Under the pieces are notes generated by a model that did not search any database, was not told where the DNA came from, and saw only the letters and a list, made by a program, of their open reading frames with translations. Shown in pieces: positions 26,490-37,803 of a stretch of DNA of 64,000 nt. How positions within the stretch are numbered: the stretch's first letter is position 1; each line of letters begins with the position of its first letter. The translations under genes and the position numbers were made by a program. The stretch comes from Phytophthora hibernalis. Lineage: Eukaryota > Oomycota > Peronosporomycetes > Peronosporales > Peronosporaceae. The stretch is taken from the NCBI GenBank assembly GCA_012656075.1, contig JAAKBF010000324.1, positions 496,001-560,000 of the forward strand. The letters run 5' to 3'.

Positions 26490-27248
26490 TTGAGAACATT
26501 TCTAGCACATCTCGATGGTATTGATCGTACGTCTATGCACTCTGCAATTCCCGCCGGAACCGGAAAGAGGATTTGTAAGAGAACCCCTGCCAGCCCGAGG
26601 AGCTGGAGTACCAGGACCACGCCAGCCGCCACAGCGCCGGCCACTAGCCCCAGAAGGAGCCGCAGAATGGCGACATCTACCACGGCGAGTGGGGGCACGG
26701 GAAGCAGCCACCGGACCCACCGCCGGAGACCCAGGAAAACAGCGGCAAGGGGGACATCGACAGCGGCTGCGCCACACCCTACAACCACTATTCTTGGTGG
26801 ACCACACCAACTGAATCTAACAGTTTCCAACAAACTGACCCCGTCCCCGGCGCTTGAGGCGACACCATCAGACGTGCAAGGGGGAGAGGGACCAGAGGGG
26901 ACTGGCCGCAGAAACAACGGAGAGGCTACCAATGCAGGCAGCCGAGGCATCTAACCGCGCTGCGACATCGACTGCGACCTACGCTAACGCGGTACGCACT
27001 GGCGGGTCGACAATCATGGCTGGGACCACACCGACTCCACGGTCGGTGAGTGGAAACTGGAGACCACGGGACAGTCATGCGCTGATTGAGACTCTTGCTA
27101 TTGACTGGGCGGCTTCGACGGTTCCGGAGGATACAGATCGTCAAGCACACCTCCGTAGCGTTGCTCTGGAACCGACTAAGGTACATGCGGACGATGCTCT
27201 CCGCTCTCTCACTGCAGGGGAGACGGAAGCGCTGGTGTCTTATCTTAA
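26490..27248 (+). pseudogene. LINE-type ORF1, 5' part, interrupted by the outer gypsy element
   Basis: This is the N-terminal portion of a retrotransposon nucleic-acid-binding ORF, with low-complexity Pro/Thr/Gly-rich sequence and then the better-supported frame beginning near 26930 (QAAEASNRAATS). It ends in the middle of a codon at the TTAA target site 27245-27248. Removing the gypsy insertion and one TTAA joins TCT TAT CTT AA to T CGT ACC at 48519 in the same frame. So this and the segment at 48519-50368 were one gene. The first 350 bp are in uncertain frame. Confidence 0.6.
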
Positions 27249-28270
27249 TGTGGTGTTGTGATTCACAGAAAACGTCGTTAGTTCGGCTTCCACGCAACAG
27301 CACAATAATTCGCCGAGCCAGGTCGGCGATGTTGGGCTTGCGCAGAGTTCCTGTCGGTTCCCTTTGCGGTTCGCCCCAGCCGGGGTCCAGTTGAGTGTTG
27401 TTCCCGACGGGTGCCAAGCTCCAAACTCTCCAGAGACTCGCCTGAGCGGGGCAGTCTCCGTGCAAAACCCTGTGCCCTCCACCAAAGAATGGATGGCAGC
27501 GCGCGAGCGCGTTTACAGGTCACCAGGCGCAGATTACGCCCAGCTAGGAGGTTACGGTGTCCTGGGATGTGCAGACCCACCGGCTCGTCGAATCGACGAG
27601 GCTTGTCTTCGCTTGGTAGCGAGAAGTGCCTACCCCGGGCCGGCCTTGATCTCTTGGCGCTACCAGACGGCTCCCCTACAAGCTATGCTTCTCGGGGAAC
27701 GACGGCAGATATAATTCAGCCCACGCAGGGACTTACCGGAAAAGTGTACGCTGTTCTTGGACTTAGAAGATTCTTGTCTGATTGTTATCTCTATGTCTTT
27801 GGAGAGCCCCTTCGGGCTCTTCCCAATGTTCTTCTATCGGTCCTATACACATATCTAATGAAAAGGAGTCGTTACAGATCTCCCTGCGACTCTTCGCTCA
27901 GCTCCGTCCCTTGGTGTCGAGCTGTTTCTTACCTCTCGGCGACTCTTCGCCTAGATCCTGATTTATCTCCCAGTTGATATATCTCCCTCGAGGCATATTC
28001 TCGCCAAGTCGACTTTCGCCGAGTCCAACTTTCGCTGAGTCGATTATCGCCGAGTCCGTCCATCGCTGAGTCCGTCCTTCGCTGAGTCCAGCTAAGTGCG
28101 ATCCCTGTTGAGTGCGATGTATCCACTTGGCGATGTATCCACTTGGCGGTGTACACACTTGGCAGTGTACACACTTGGTGGTGTACCCTCTTGAGTGCGA
28201 TGTACCCACTGGTCTAGCTTAGGCATCCCTAGTGTAGGGGTATCCAAAATCTGGATTTCCCTACACCACA
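27249..28270 (-). repeat. Left (3') LTR of outer gypsy element
   Basis: 1,022 bp, TGTGGTG...CACCACA. About 13 substitutions separate it from the right LTR, and it lacks one 16-bp repeat unit (CCTTCGCTGAGTCCGT) present in the other copy. Confidence 0.95.
28005..28200. repeat. Two short-repeat arrays inside the LTR
   Basis: First array: successive TTCGCCGAGTCC / TTCGCTGAGTCC units spaced about 15-16 bases apart. Second array: five or so copies of a ~20-base unit resembling GTGTACCCACTTGGCG. The same arrays are at 48225-48430 in the right LTR. Confidence 0.8.
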
Positions 28271-28439
28271 ACTGCCCCGGGCGTGATACGAGCCAGGTTG
28301 GTGAGTGTCTCGACCATCACTCCGTTCTCCAACTTTCCGTCGGTTGGAAATCTCGTCGAGTCAAGTGCCGTCCCTTTAGGAAGGCCGTCGAGGACGCCAC
28401 TGCTCCTCTTGCTGGCCAGGTACGCCTCCCGCGCTTGTC

Positions 28440-31400
28440 ATGCTTCCCGTCCTCACCGATGGTCATCTAACCGCTACGGGTGTGCGCTTAGCAGCTTCCC
28501 GTTGCGGACTTACAGCCACCGCCGTCTCGTCGAGTTGGTTCTTCTCCGCGAGCTTATTTGCTCCTCAAGTGCCGTCGATTCCCTCGAGCGCTGTTGCAGG
28601 AGCGCTGTTCGTGCGCCGTTGGACCTCTACGCTCACGTTTCTTTGCTCGGACCCGCTGATCAACTCATCGATGGATCCTCAGGATCCTGTCGACTTGACG
28701 AAGTCGCTGGGTTCGCCGGATTCTTCCGTCGCTGGGTCCAACCACGCTCTTACGCCCGCTGCTGAGGCCGCGCATAGTCTCCAGCCGGATGATACTTCGG
28801 CTCGGCCGGGATCGCCGGCCTCGCCAATGGAAATCGCGGGTAGCTCAGCTACTCTAGCCGAGTCAGAGGGTGACTCGGCGAATTTCACGGCAGGCGATTC
28901 CGCTGGCCTCATCGGGATTCGTCGAGCTCTCGCTCAGCAAGGGGACGAGCAGAGATAGCGTGATGCTTCTCTCGCTCAGCTGGTCTTGTTTCTATTGACC
29001 AGGTCTCCTCCACCCGCCGACGCTTCAACTCGCCAGGCCATTCTTGGGGCAAAATCGCCAGCTTCCATCTTGGCTGCGTTGCAACGTGATGTTGTGCCTC
29101 TCCCGGATGTGTTTGCCGAAATCGCCAAGCTTCGGATCAAGCTCGCCAAGTCTGAGCGAGTAGCTTCTGCTCGTTACAAGAGAATGGAGTCGGCGATCGC
29201 TGAGTCGGCCTCTTTGCGCCACCAGCTAGATACCGTCACCAAAGAGCTGGGGATTTATCGCTCGGGTTCTCTGCGTACGACTGAACTAACAGAGTCGTTC
29301 AATAAGACGATCGCCCAGCTCACGGCTGAATCCCGGACCATTATTGCTCAGCAATGCGATCGTACTCGTGCTGCCGAAGCGACCATTCGGAAGCTTCAGG
29401 TTGAGCTCGAGAATCGTGATCGGACTTGCGCAAGCCTGGGTCAAAAGATTATTGAGATCAAGGCGGAGTTCACCACTCTTCATGGATTGACTTCCACTTA
29501 TTATCGCCAGCTCCAGGAGGCCACAGTCTTGCTTTGCTCCGGTGGTGATCACGCCCTCCGAGACGCTCGTCGAACGATCGAGTCGCTGCGGAGCACCATC
29601 CTACGGCAGAAGCGTGTTATCGCTCTCCGCGGTGGCTACCCCGTCTACGACCCGCACTTGGCTGTCGCTGCTCTGGGTGGCGTTGATGGCCCGGGATTGG
29701 ATCCTAGGGACATCCAAATTAACGCTCGCTCTGTCGGCTACTCGCCGAGCGTTTCCCGAATCGTTGGAGCTTCGTTCTTCGCGTCGGCCTTGCGACGTTA
29801 CTCTCTCCGCCCAGCGAGCTCGTCGAGCGGAATATCTTCGGGCTCAGCGATTCCAACTTCGGAGAGCTCGGCTAATATTACCCCGGCGAGCGCAGCGTTG
29901 GTGGTTTCCCCGTCTTTCTGGGCGGTCTCACCTATGTCTTCGCCGAGTTCGTCACGCCACAAGCGGTCTAAGTCGGAGTCGCGCCACCGGAGACGCCGTT
30001 CGGTCTCTCAGCTAAGGAGCGCGCCACTGAAGACCTTGACTCCGGCCGAACGCCTCCGCCAGTATTCTAACCCGGCGAATCCGACGGCAGCCGGCCTCGG
30101 CGGAGCCGGTCTAAGAGTGTTTCTCGCGGCGAGTTTGAGCGTCCCGTACCTGGCGAGGAGGGCTTCGACTCATCAACGACTTTGTTCCGGGCGGAAGTGG
30201 TCGTGGAGCATGCGCCTTCGCTGCCTGCTCCAGGGCGGCGTCGCCTCAGCTCTCCGGCGGCTGGGCTTAGCCGCGCCAATTCGAGCGGTTATTATCCATA
30301 GGACACTCGCTGAGTCATCCTCACGACGAGGTTCCGGTCGAAGTTAATGAGACTGATGTTCACATCGACGAGTCACCCGATCTCGGGGCTGACTCGTCGA
30401 GCTCCGCTGATATGGACTTGGCGAGTTCGTCAGCCGTTTTGGTGAGTTTATCGCTGGCCACGAGCTTTTCACTCGGCCGTAAAAGAGTCCAGCATCTGGA
30501 TCTGTGGCCTCCACTGACTCGTCGATAGAGTCGGCTCCAGCCGTGGTCTTATCGAGTTCGTCTACTTCCGTTGCGACTCCTTCGCTGAGTTCCGTAGTCT
30601 CCGTTCGGCTTCGACTAGCCCCACGATGCCTCCTCCTCTCGGCTCTTCTCGACGTCGCCCTTCTCGAGCAGCAGCAAAGAATTCTGCTTGCATTACTCAG
30701 GCTGTCCTCGCCGAGTTAGATGTTCTTGACGAAGATGATTTGGATGGTTCGTCCAGTCCAGCTTCGCCGAAGGTTACGGATCCTTCCCTTCTGGTGATAT
30801 CGAGCTTGGAGTCCCGCCGAGTCAGACCAGTGGTTCGCTGTCTACTTCTCAGCCGTCACCAGTTGGTTCTCCTATGAGCTCATCAAACGGAATGTCTCAT
30901 TGAGATTTTCTTATGGACATCGAAGCTGAGGATAGCTTTTCATCGTCAGCTAGCACCGTGGTCCTCACGGACCGGGCGCCTCCACGCGGCAAGTTACAGA
31001 GCTGTGCCGACGCTCGTCGAAAAGCTCCACATTCTGTCAGGCGAGGGAGTGCACCGGCTCCTCTATCGAAGGGCTCGTCGAAGAAGCGAGCGGCTCCCAA
31101 GTCTTCTAGCCAGACTGCCAAGAAAGCCAAGTGCTCATCGATCGTTAATGATCATGGTTCCAAGTCGTCGAGCAAGGTTGTCCCAGTCTCTCAGGCGGCC
31201 AAGCCTAAGGCTTCAGTACCCAAGACGGCACGTGTAGATGCTCTGTCGCCAAGTCGCCTGCGAAGGAAAGGCACCGGCTGCTCTCAAGCGTTCGACAGGT
31301 TCCAAATCGTCGAGTTCGTCCAAGAAGACCAAGCGTTTCTTCGCCAAGTCAGCCTCTTACGACACCTGGTATGGTGGAATTTTCCTGCCCCGTTGAAGCT

Positions 31401-32447
31401 TCCAATCGCGACGTTGCGCGCTCGAGCGGCAGAGGCGGTTGCGCGCGAGGCCCGGGAGACTCCTTCGATGCTTCAGACTCGTAGCGTGGAGTTCTTCCAT
31501 TATGGGTCCGCTCGTTGCTGGGCCAAAATGTTGACATGTCGTTCCCCGGTCAAGATGCTGGATATCGGAGGCAAGTCTTGTGTGGCCCCGACGCCAACTA
31601 CTCTCGATGGGCTTCGGAAGTGGATGGACGTGTTTAATCCGTCTCATCCATGCCAACAAGTCCTCGCCAAGTTCCCGGAGACCACAGTTTTCGTCTCGGC
31701 GAGCGAGATTGATGCAGCCCACCAACGTCTGCCTTCCAAGAAGAAGTCGGCGAAATCGACGATTCCTTTGATGATCGTTTGCGACGCTTGGGCTCGTTTC
31801 TTGGGCAATAGTCGGGAATTCAACGAGTCGCAACCTCACGATTCTTGGACCAAGATTATTGTGGCTCTCTGGGAGAGGAACCACTGGATCGCGGATTCGA
31901 GTGTCTTGTTGGGTTTACACCCAGACCTGAATCCAATTTCGCCCGTGTCGGAGTTCGCCGCCATCCACGAGTTGTGGGCGGTGAGAGCAAACGCCGAGGC
32001 GACCTGTTGCGGATCGTCATATAGTGTTAAGAGGAGGTGCTCCGGGTTGCGGCCAGTTCTCGCTCAGCTCAAGGTCCTTCGCCGAGTCTCGACTCCGAAC
32101 TCTATTTTGAGCCTACGGTCCCAATGTATTCGTTGATTAACCAGCCCATGTTCCCGTCTCGTTCGAATTGGTTTGCTGAGCTCAAGGACTTGGACGTTCA
32201 AGAACCCTGGCGAGTGTGGTGAGTGACTCGTCCAGAGTTGCACCCATACAACACGTGTTTCAGTCCGCGCAATCCCGAGTTCCCGGTATTTGCCCCAGGA
32301 GATTTTTCGGTCGGTGACGTCGAGAGGACCTTGCCGGGTGACACTGACCCCAACGAGCCAGAGCCTCCAGCTTGTGACACGAGTGCTCAGCCTCCGGCTA
32401 ATCGTGTTGGTATCCACATTTTCGAGCAAATTTTCGACGAGGCCTAA
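28440..32447 (+). CDS. Antisense accessory ORF (aORF) of outer gypsy element
   Basis: A plus-strand coding region opposite to the element's own polyprotein, lying between the chromodomain and the 3' LTR and converging with pol across 197 bp. Frame pieces: 28440-30347 (one in-frame TAG at 28956), then pieces to 30880, 30913-32136, and a last piece ending FEQIFDEA at 32447. The inferred protein is ~1,300 residues. It has a Ser/Ala-rich N-terminus, a coiled coil near 29130-29560, long Ser/acidic and Lys-rich low-complexity stretches (29800-31250), and a C-terminal folded-looking region (31450-32447) with DSWTKIIVALWERNHW. No known domain recognised. The long open pieces and consistent composition across the breaks support real coding; the strand is opposite to pol, so it would need its own promoter. 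Confidence 0.65.
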
Positions 32448-32644
32448 GCAGTCGTTTCGCTGAGACTCCTAGTTTGCCCAGCTGCAGTTTTCGATGAGTC
32501 TTGGTAGTTGTTTCGTTTTCTTCATGTAGTCCGTACTCATCCATCTCGTAATATCAAAAATATAGTTGACACAGTAGCTTTCGCTCACTCGACCTGCCTG
32601 CTTGTCTTCACAGGTCGGTGGTATTTTGTCATATGCAATAGCTT

Positions 32645-34588
32645 TTAACACTCGTCTGCAACTTGCACCATTTGCAGACGGTTTTCACGTTTCTTTTGTC
32701 GAAGATAGTCGAAGAGAAGACCTCCACACGATAAATACGACAGTGGTTCCCAGCTGGGTTCGTCATAGCCTACCCATTTTACCAGAAACCGGCGCTGGGA
32801 TCGGTCCGTACTCGTCGAGAGTGGAATTTCGTCTCTAAGGATGGCTTCGACTTCATATCGACCAGTCCGTTCGTCAGGTTCCCAGCTGTCTTCTGGCAGC
32901 AGTTCCTCGTCGAAATTCAATCGATCGGTTTTGCTGAGTTTTTTTGACTAGCGAAGTCGAAGGCCTTTCGCCAAGCCAATCGGTCACTTTCTTCAGTCTG
33001 GACACGTAGACTACTGGATAGAACCGGTAGCCGCTCTAGTCTGGCAGCTCCAGCTCGTAAGCGAACACCTCGATCTTCTGCTTGATCCGGAACGGGCCGT
33101 GCCATCGATGGACTAGCTTCTTCTTCAGGGCTGGTTTGACACGCTCCATGAACAGCCAGACTTGGTCTCCAATCTTGAACAGAAACTGTTTTGGCTCGGC
33201 GAGTCCATCGCTATTGTTCGCTTCAGCTGTCTCCCTCGCTCGTCGAGTCATTCGGTATGGCTTTCTGCTCGCTCCGACTCAGCGAGTCGTTGTGTCCTTT
33301 GCTCGCCGGGCCTTTTCCTTTAGCTGGTACTCATATGCTAGTTTGAGCGCTATTTCCCGTTGTCGGTTAGCTTCTCGACGCCATTTTGTGGTTTTCGCTG
33401 ATGTGGTTTGTTTCGCGGAGTCCTTCGAGACTCGGCGAATGGAAGATGTCATCGATTTGAGTGTTGCCTGGGCGTCCCAACCGTGCACTAAGTAAAATGG
33501 CGTTTCTCGCCGAGTCGAATCCCTCGAATTGTTGAGGGCATAGACTAGTTTCTCAGCGATGTCGTCCCAGTCAGCTTGAAGCGGGTCTTTCACGTAGCCA
33601 CGCACCGTTTGTATCATAGTCTTCACACTGCGTTCTTGCTGCGCGTTCGCTTGTGGTCGGTAACTCAGTGTAGCTCGAGACCTAGACTGCATCATCGCAG
33701 AGAAAGTCTGAAAGACTTCGCTCATAAATCTTGGGTCTCGGTCGTGCCGGATGAGCGATGGTGTGCCAAATCGACGGAATATACACGCTTCGAATGCTTT
33801 AGCCACTTCGAGTGCCCCAGTATCGCTCATCGCTTTAGCGATGACAAACCTGGTGAAGTGATCTTGGAATAGCAGGAGAGCCGCGTTTCCACGATGAGTC
33901 TTCGGTAATGGTATAACGAAGTCCATCGACACAATCTGGAAAGGTCGATCGGAGACGACGTTACCTGGCGAATATCCGCGAAGTTGATGCTTGCTCTTAC
34001 TGGTGTTGCAATTTTCACAGGCTTGCACATGCTTGACCACATCGGCATACAGACTGATCCAATAGTAATCGGCCTTCACTCGGTGATAAGTCCTGACAAT
34101 GCCTTGATGTCCTCCTTCGATCTAGTTATGGCAATTCGCCAAGATTTCGTCGATGAGTGTAGTTGGCACTACCATTCTTAGCTTCGTGTCGTGCTCGTCG
34201 GGTCTATCTCGCTCTCTGCGACGGCTCATGTAATATAGTAGGCCGTCCTCGCTGAGTACAAAACTATCGGCTACTTTGCCGGCGTCGCTGGTTCTTCGCC
34301 GAGTGAGCTCGTCGAATTCACCTCGCAAATATTTCTTCAGGTCAGACCATCGACACTTTCGTCTTGCTCCGTTGATATCCGGCCTCGTCGCTCAGTTTGG
34401 ACTACTAGAGGGTTGACGTCTTCAGCACTTGGTAGTTCCTGACGTTCTGAGCAAGCCCTGCCCTGCTCTACTACCCGCTGAGCTTCTGGAGGTTGGTACT
34501 CCATTTCGAACATGTCGACTGGACTATCATTGTCGGGTAGACTCGGTGAATCGGACTCTACTAGCACGTCGGGTGCCGGTTCGCTCAC
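32645..34588 (-). CDS. Outer element integrase and chromodomain (frame-broken)
   Basis: The N-terminal zinc-binding part is visible near 34050-34130 with CENCNTSKSKH downstream. The catalytic core (33279-34079) contains VSMDFVIPLP, RHDRDPRFMSE and the RPQANAQQE glutamate motif, giving the DDE triad. The C-terminal domain continues in another frame past 33050. The chromodomain (32900-32680) reads YEVEAILRDE then FLVKWVGYDEPSWEPLSYL, with the aromatic residues used to bind methylated histone tails, so the element probably targets heterochromatin. Upstream to 34588 is a low-complexity acidic linker. Several single-base shifts separate the pieces. Confidence 0.88.
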
Positions 34589-34593
34589 TGGGT

Positions 34594-35160
34594 CTAGTTC
34601 TTCGTCTTCGGCGAATCGAACTCGGCGAGCTGGTTGAGTTTGACTTCGAGTAATCGCTGAGACTTTAGGAGGGACTTTTCTGCTTCCTTCGTCGGGCTTT
34701 CCTCGACTTGCAGCTTTTCTTGTATCCGGTTCAACGTCTTTAGCTCATCTTTGCGGTCACCGCTAAGAACGACACGCCCAGCTTTCGTTTCTAGAGCTTC
34801 CGTGGCTAACGTATCCGCCGCTGAGTTGTAGAACCGAACTACATGGAGGTAGCGTACGGAGTTGAGGCGATCGATGAGTTCCTTGTGGCGCGCCAACTGA
34901 ATTTGCAACGTCTCATTCCTGCATTCAATCACCCCCATGGATTGCTGGATTGCGAGCCTGGAATCGCCGACAATGATAAGGTCGGTGATGCCCCGGTCAA
35001 GGGCCGCGATGCCGCCGTTATTCATTCCGGAGTACTTGGCGATATTGACCGTGGTTTCTAAGAGGTGAGCACTCGCAGCGATCACATCGGCAACCGCCAC
35101 AAGATCCACGAGCAACTACCATAGCTGCCATACTTCTCCGTCTTTGCCGACGCGTCGAAC
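34594..35160 (-). CDS. Second (plant/archaeal-type) RNase H domain of outer element
   Basis: Upstream frame pieces near 35150 read SFDASAKTEKYGS, the first active-site Asp strand of an RNase H fold. GDSRLAIQQSMG and the final HVVRFYNSAADTLATEAL follow, with the Asp residues of the RNase H site. This domain lies after the ordinary gypsy RNase H and before integrase. Such an additional RNase H is known from plant Tat elements and from oomycete Chronos and Archon elements. Confidence 0.75.
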
Positions 35161-37228
35161 GACAGGACGTATTTTTCAAAGTTATGTGATACGTGCACAT
35201 ATAGCAATTCTGGGTCCGGCGGACACTCGCCGAGTTCTTAGATGGTGGTGCAATGTGTGCCAACGACTCCTCGAGTCCAATATGTGGAGTGATAGAGGCT
35301 TGCAACAGCTGAGCGAATACAATATCCCGCTCTCGCACACGTTTAATTTTCAAGTGGTAAGGCGAGAGCAGGACGGCGAAGCTCACTGGTCGTCCGTACA
35401 ATTTCTTCGACGAGAACACCCAGTCTAACGTGGAGAACCGGGTGTAGACATGGATTGTCGTGCCCGCCACCAACGTATAGCATATCTTCAGCAATTGAAG
35501 CAACGCGAGCACTTCGCGCTCGGTTGGGTGGTAGTTAGCCTCGCATTCTTTTAGCACTCTGTCACAGAAACGGACTGGGTGCAGTTTCCCATCATGCATC
35601 TGAATCAGGGTGCTACTCAACGCCCAATCATCGGCAAAAACATGACATGGACGTCTTTCGCTGAGTCGAAGTGCCGTAGAATAGGCGCTTCTGTCACCTT
35701 CCGCGTTAGCTCAGCGAATGAAGCTCTGGCGGTCGACAAGTCGCGTGCACAACCGAAGTCATCTTCTTTCAGCTGATAAAGCACAGCCCCATACAACGCC
35801 AGTTTTTGGATTACCCGGCTGTAGTAATTGAGTGCACCAAGGAACGCCTGCATCCCTTTTTTCGATGACGGGAAGGGAAGCTCGGCGATCGCAGCCAGCT
35901 TCTTGGGATCCGCGGCAATTCCGTCGGCCGTCACGTTGTGGGACAGGAAGTCGACCATCGGCAGGACAAAATACTCTTGGTGACGCTCACACTGATTCTG
36001 AACTCGGCGAATCGGGTCAATAACCGGTCAAGCGTGTTGAGGCACTCGTAGAAGGTTGCACCTCCAAAGCAAATATCGTCAACGAACGATCGTCGACCAA
36101 AGACCGGAATTAGCTGTGACTCGTCCGGTTCACCCGTACTGAATATGTCATTTTCAGGGCTGTTGATGAGCTCTTGCAGAGGGTCAGACTCGTCGAGAGC
36201 TCGGTAGTCGGCGTCCAATTTGATGCTTAAACTTATCGAATAGACCCCTTGCGCTAGCCGGATGGTCGTATCTTTCGCTGAGCTGTTGCTGCAGTCTCAG
36301 CGAGCCGCATCTTCTCGGCGAATGTCGCCCAGCCACCACTCGGTTGCACGTAACCTCAGAGAGCATTGTCGATGAGTCGCTGGTAGATCATGGGCGCATT
36401 TTTAAGCCGAAACGGCATGCGCAGCCACTCAAAGTGGCCTAGGGCACACACAAAAGCCGAAATCTCGCGAGCTCGTCGAGTCATCATTATGGCCCAGAAT
36501 CCACTAGCAGCGTCGAGGGAACAGAACCACAAGTAGCTCTCGAGTTCCGTCAGCAGGTCGTCGACCAGCGGCATTGCATATTCCATGCTGACTCTGAAGC
36601 AGAGCTTTCAAAGCTCATAGAGCTTGCTAAAGTTCTTCAGCGGCACTCGCCGAGCTCGTTGCTGGATGGGTTCGTGCCCTTGGACGTCGATATCGCAGAC
36701 CACTCCGTATGCCGGTGGTGGAAGCGCATTTCCGCTCGAGATCATGATATTTTCATGACGTTTCAAGGTTTCGACGAGCTTCTTCTGCTGTCGAACATCA
36801 TGCACTGGAGATACAACGTTGTCACTTTCGTAGTCCAGCACCGTTGATAACGATTCCGTCAGGTCAGGCAAAAAGGCGAGCTCATGAGCGTAATCGGTTA
36901 GACTTTCCTCGCTCGACAAGTGTTCAAACTCGGCGAGTTCTGACCCGTCTTCGAGAACGACATCAGCCGTCGAGAGGCGTATCTCGAGTTCTTCAGCGGC
37001 TGCGAGGAGCCGCAACCGAAGGTCTTCTGCTGGATCCTTGTTTAACGGAGAGTCTGACACTTCCAACTCGTCACATTCCATGAGTCCTGTCTCCTGTAGC
37101 CTAGGAGTGTGTCGATCTGGATCACGTTCGCCAGGGTCCCACTGGTCACCCCTGTCCATTTGGGTATTGCATCGTTTCTGATGCTCCTCGCTATGGACAG
37201 AGGTTATCGCCGAGTCTTGCTGATCCAA
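35018..37228 (-). CDS. Outer element reverse transcriptase and RNase H (frame-broken)
   Basis: From high to low coordinates: an acidic linker, the RT start RRVPLKNFSKLYEL (~36620), palm LDAASGFWAIMM (~36490), RMPFRLKNAPMIYQRL (~36390), the catalytic FVDDICFGG box (~36080), thumb ALNYYSRVIQKLALYG (~35800), then the RNase H beginning near 35620 with NYHPTEREVLALL. The frame changes at about six points. The linker's far end meets the nested element at 37326 and resumes at 43815. Confidence 0.88.
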
Positions 37229-37326
37229 TGACGGCTGCTGCCATTCGCTTCTTCCCCTTTCCGTTGTATCGATGACCGAATCGTCAGTTTGCTTCGCCGA
37301 GATGGTAGAATCGTCGGGTCTCGACG

Positions 37327-37747
37327 TGTAATGGGGCCACTTGACAGGGGGCGACCATTGTTCTCTGTGATGTGGTCCACACCATTGGTGTCCGTCACAC
37401 GCGTGGTGTGTGGCACGTCAAGGACTTAATTCGCACTTCAGTCGTACTTAAGTGGTACGTCAGTTGTATTACAGCAGTACATCTAAATGGGTGGTCCTCA
37501 TTAGGACAGATCAGATTAGACAGAGATTCAGTATGCAGATAGTTAGCAGTAGTTAGAACTACAACAGTGTTCTTAATATAAATCAGTTTAACTCTAACGC
37601 GGAAGTTCGCAAGTCAATTGGTACTCGGTACCATATTGGACAGGAAGGCCAGGCCTTTGCAAGGTTACAGCAGGAACGCTAGGCGTCTGTTGTGGTTAGC
37701 GCGTTAACGCTTCCTCTAAAGCTAAGGTGCGTGTGACCTCCGTCACA
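37327..37747 (+). repeat. 5' LTR of inner gypsy element
   Basis: 421 bp starting TG and ending CA. It differs from the right LTR at three transitions (in AGGCCT, GGCGTCTG and GTGACCTCC contexts), consistent with a recent insertion. A plausible primer-binding site, TGGTAGCACTTG, begins at 37750. Confidence 0.95.
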
Positions 37748-37803
37748 CCTGGTAGCACTTGTAGTCACTCCCGCGGACTACTACAATCAAGATCTCTCTT
37801 AGA

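Noticed and set aside
26477..26950. Minus-strand 157-codon hydrophobic frame
   Set aside because: Shadow of Pro/Thr/Arg-rich low-complexity sequence in the LINE-type ORF.
28005..28200. CRISPR-like array
   Set aside because: Short degenerate tandem units inside an LTR with no unique spacers, in a eukaryotic genome.
29025..29552. Minus-strand frames under the antisense ORF as further pol sequence
   Set aside because: They lie beyond the chromodomain that ends pol and show no retroelement motif.
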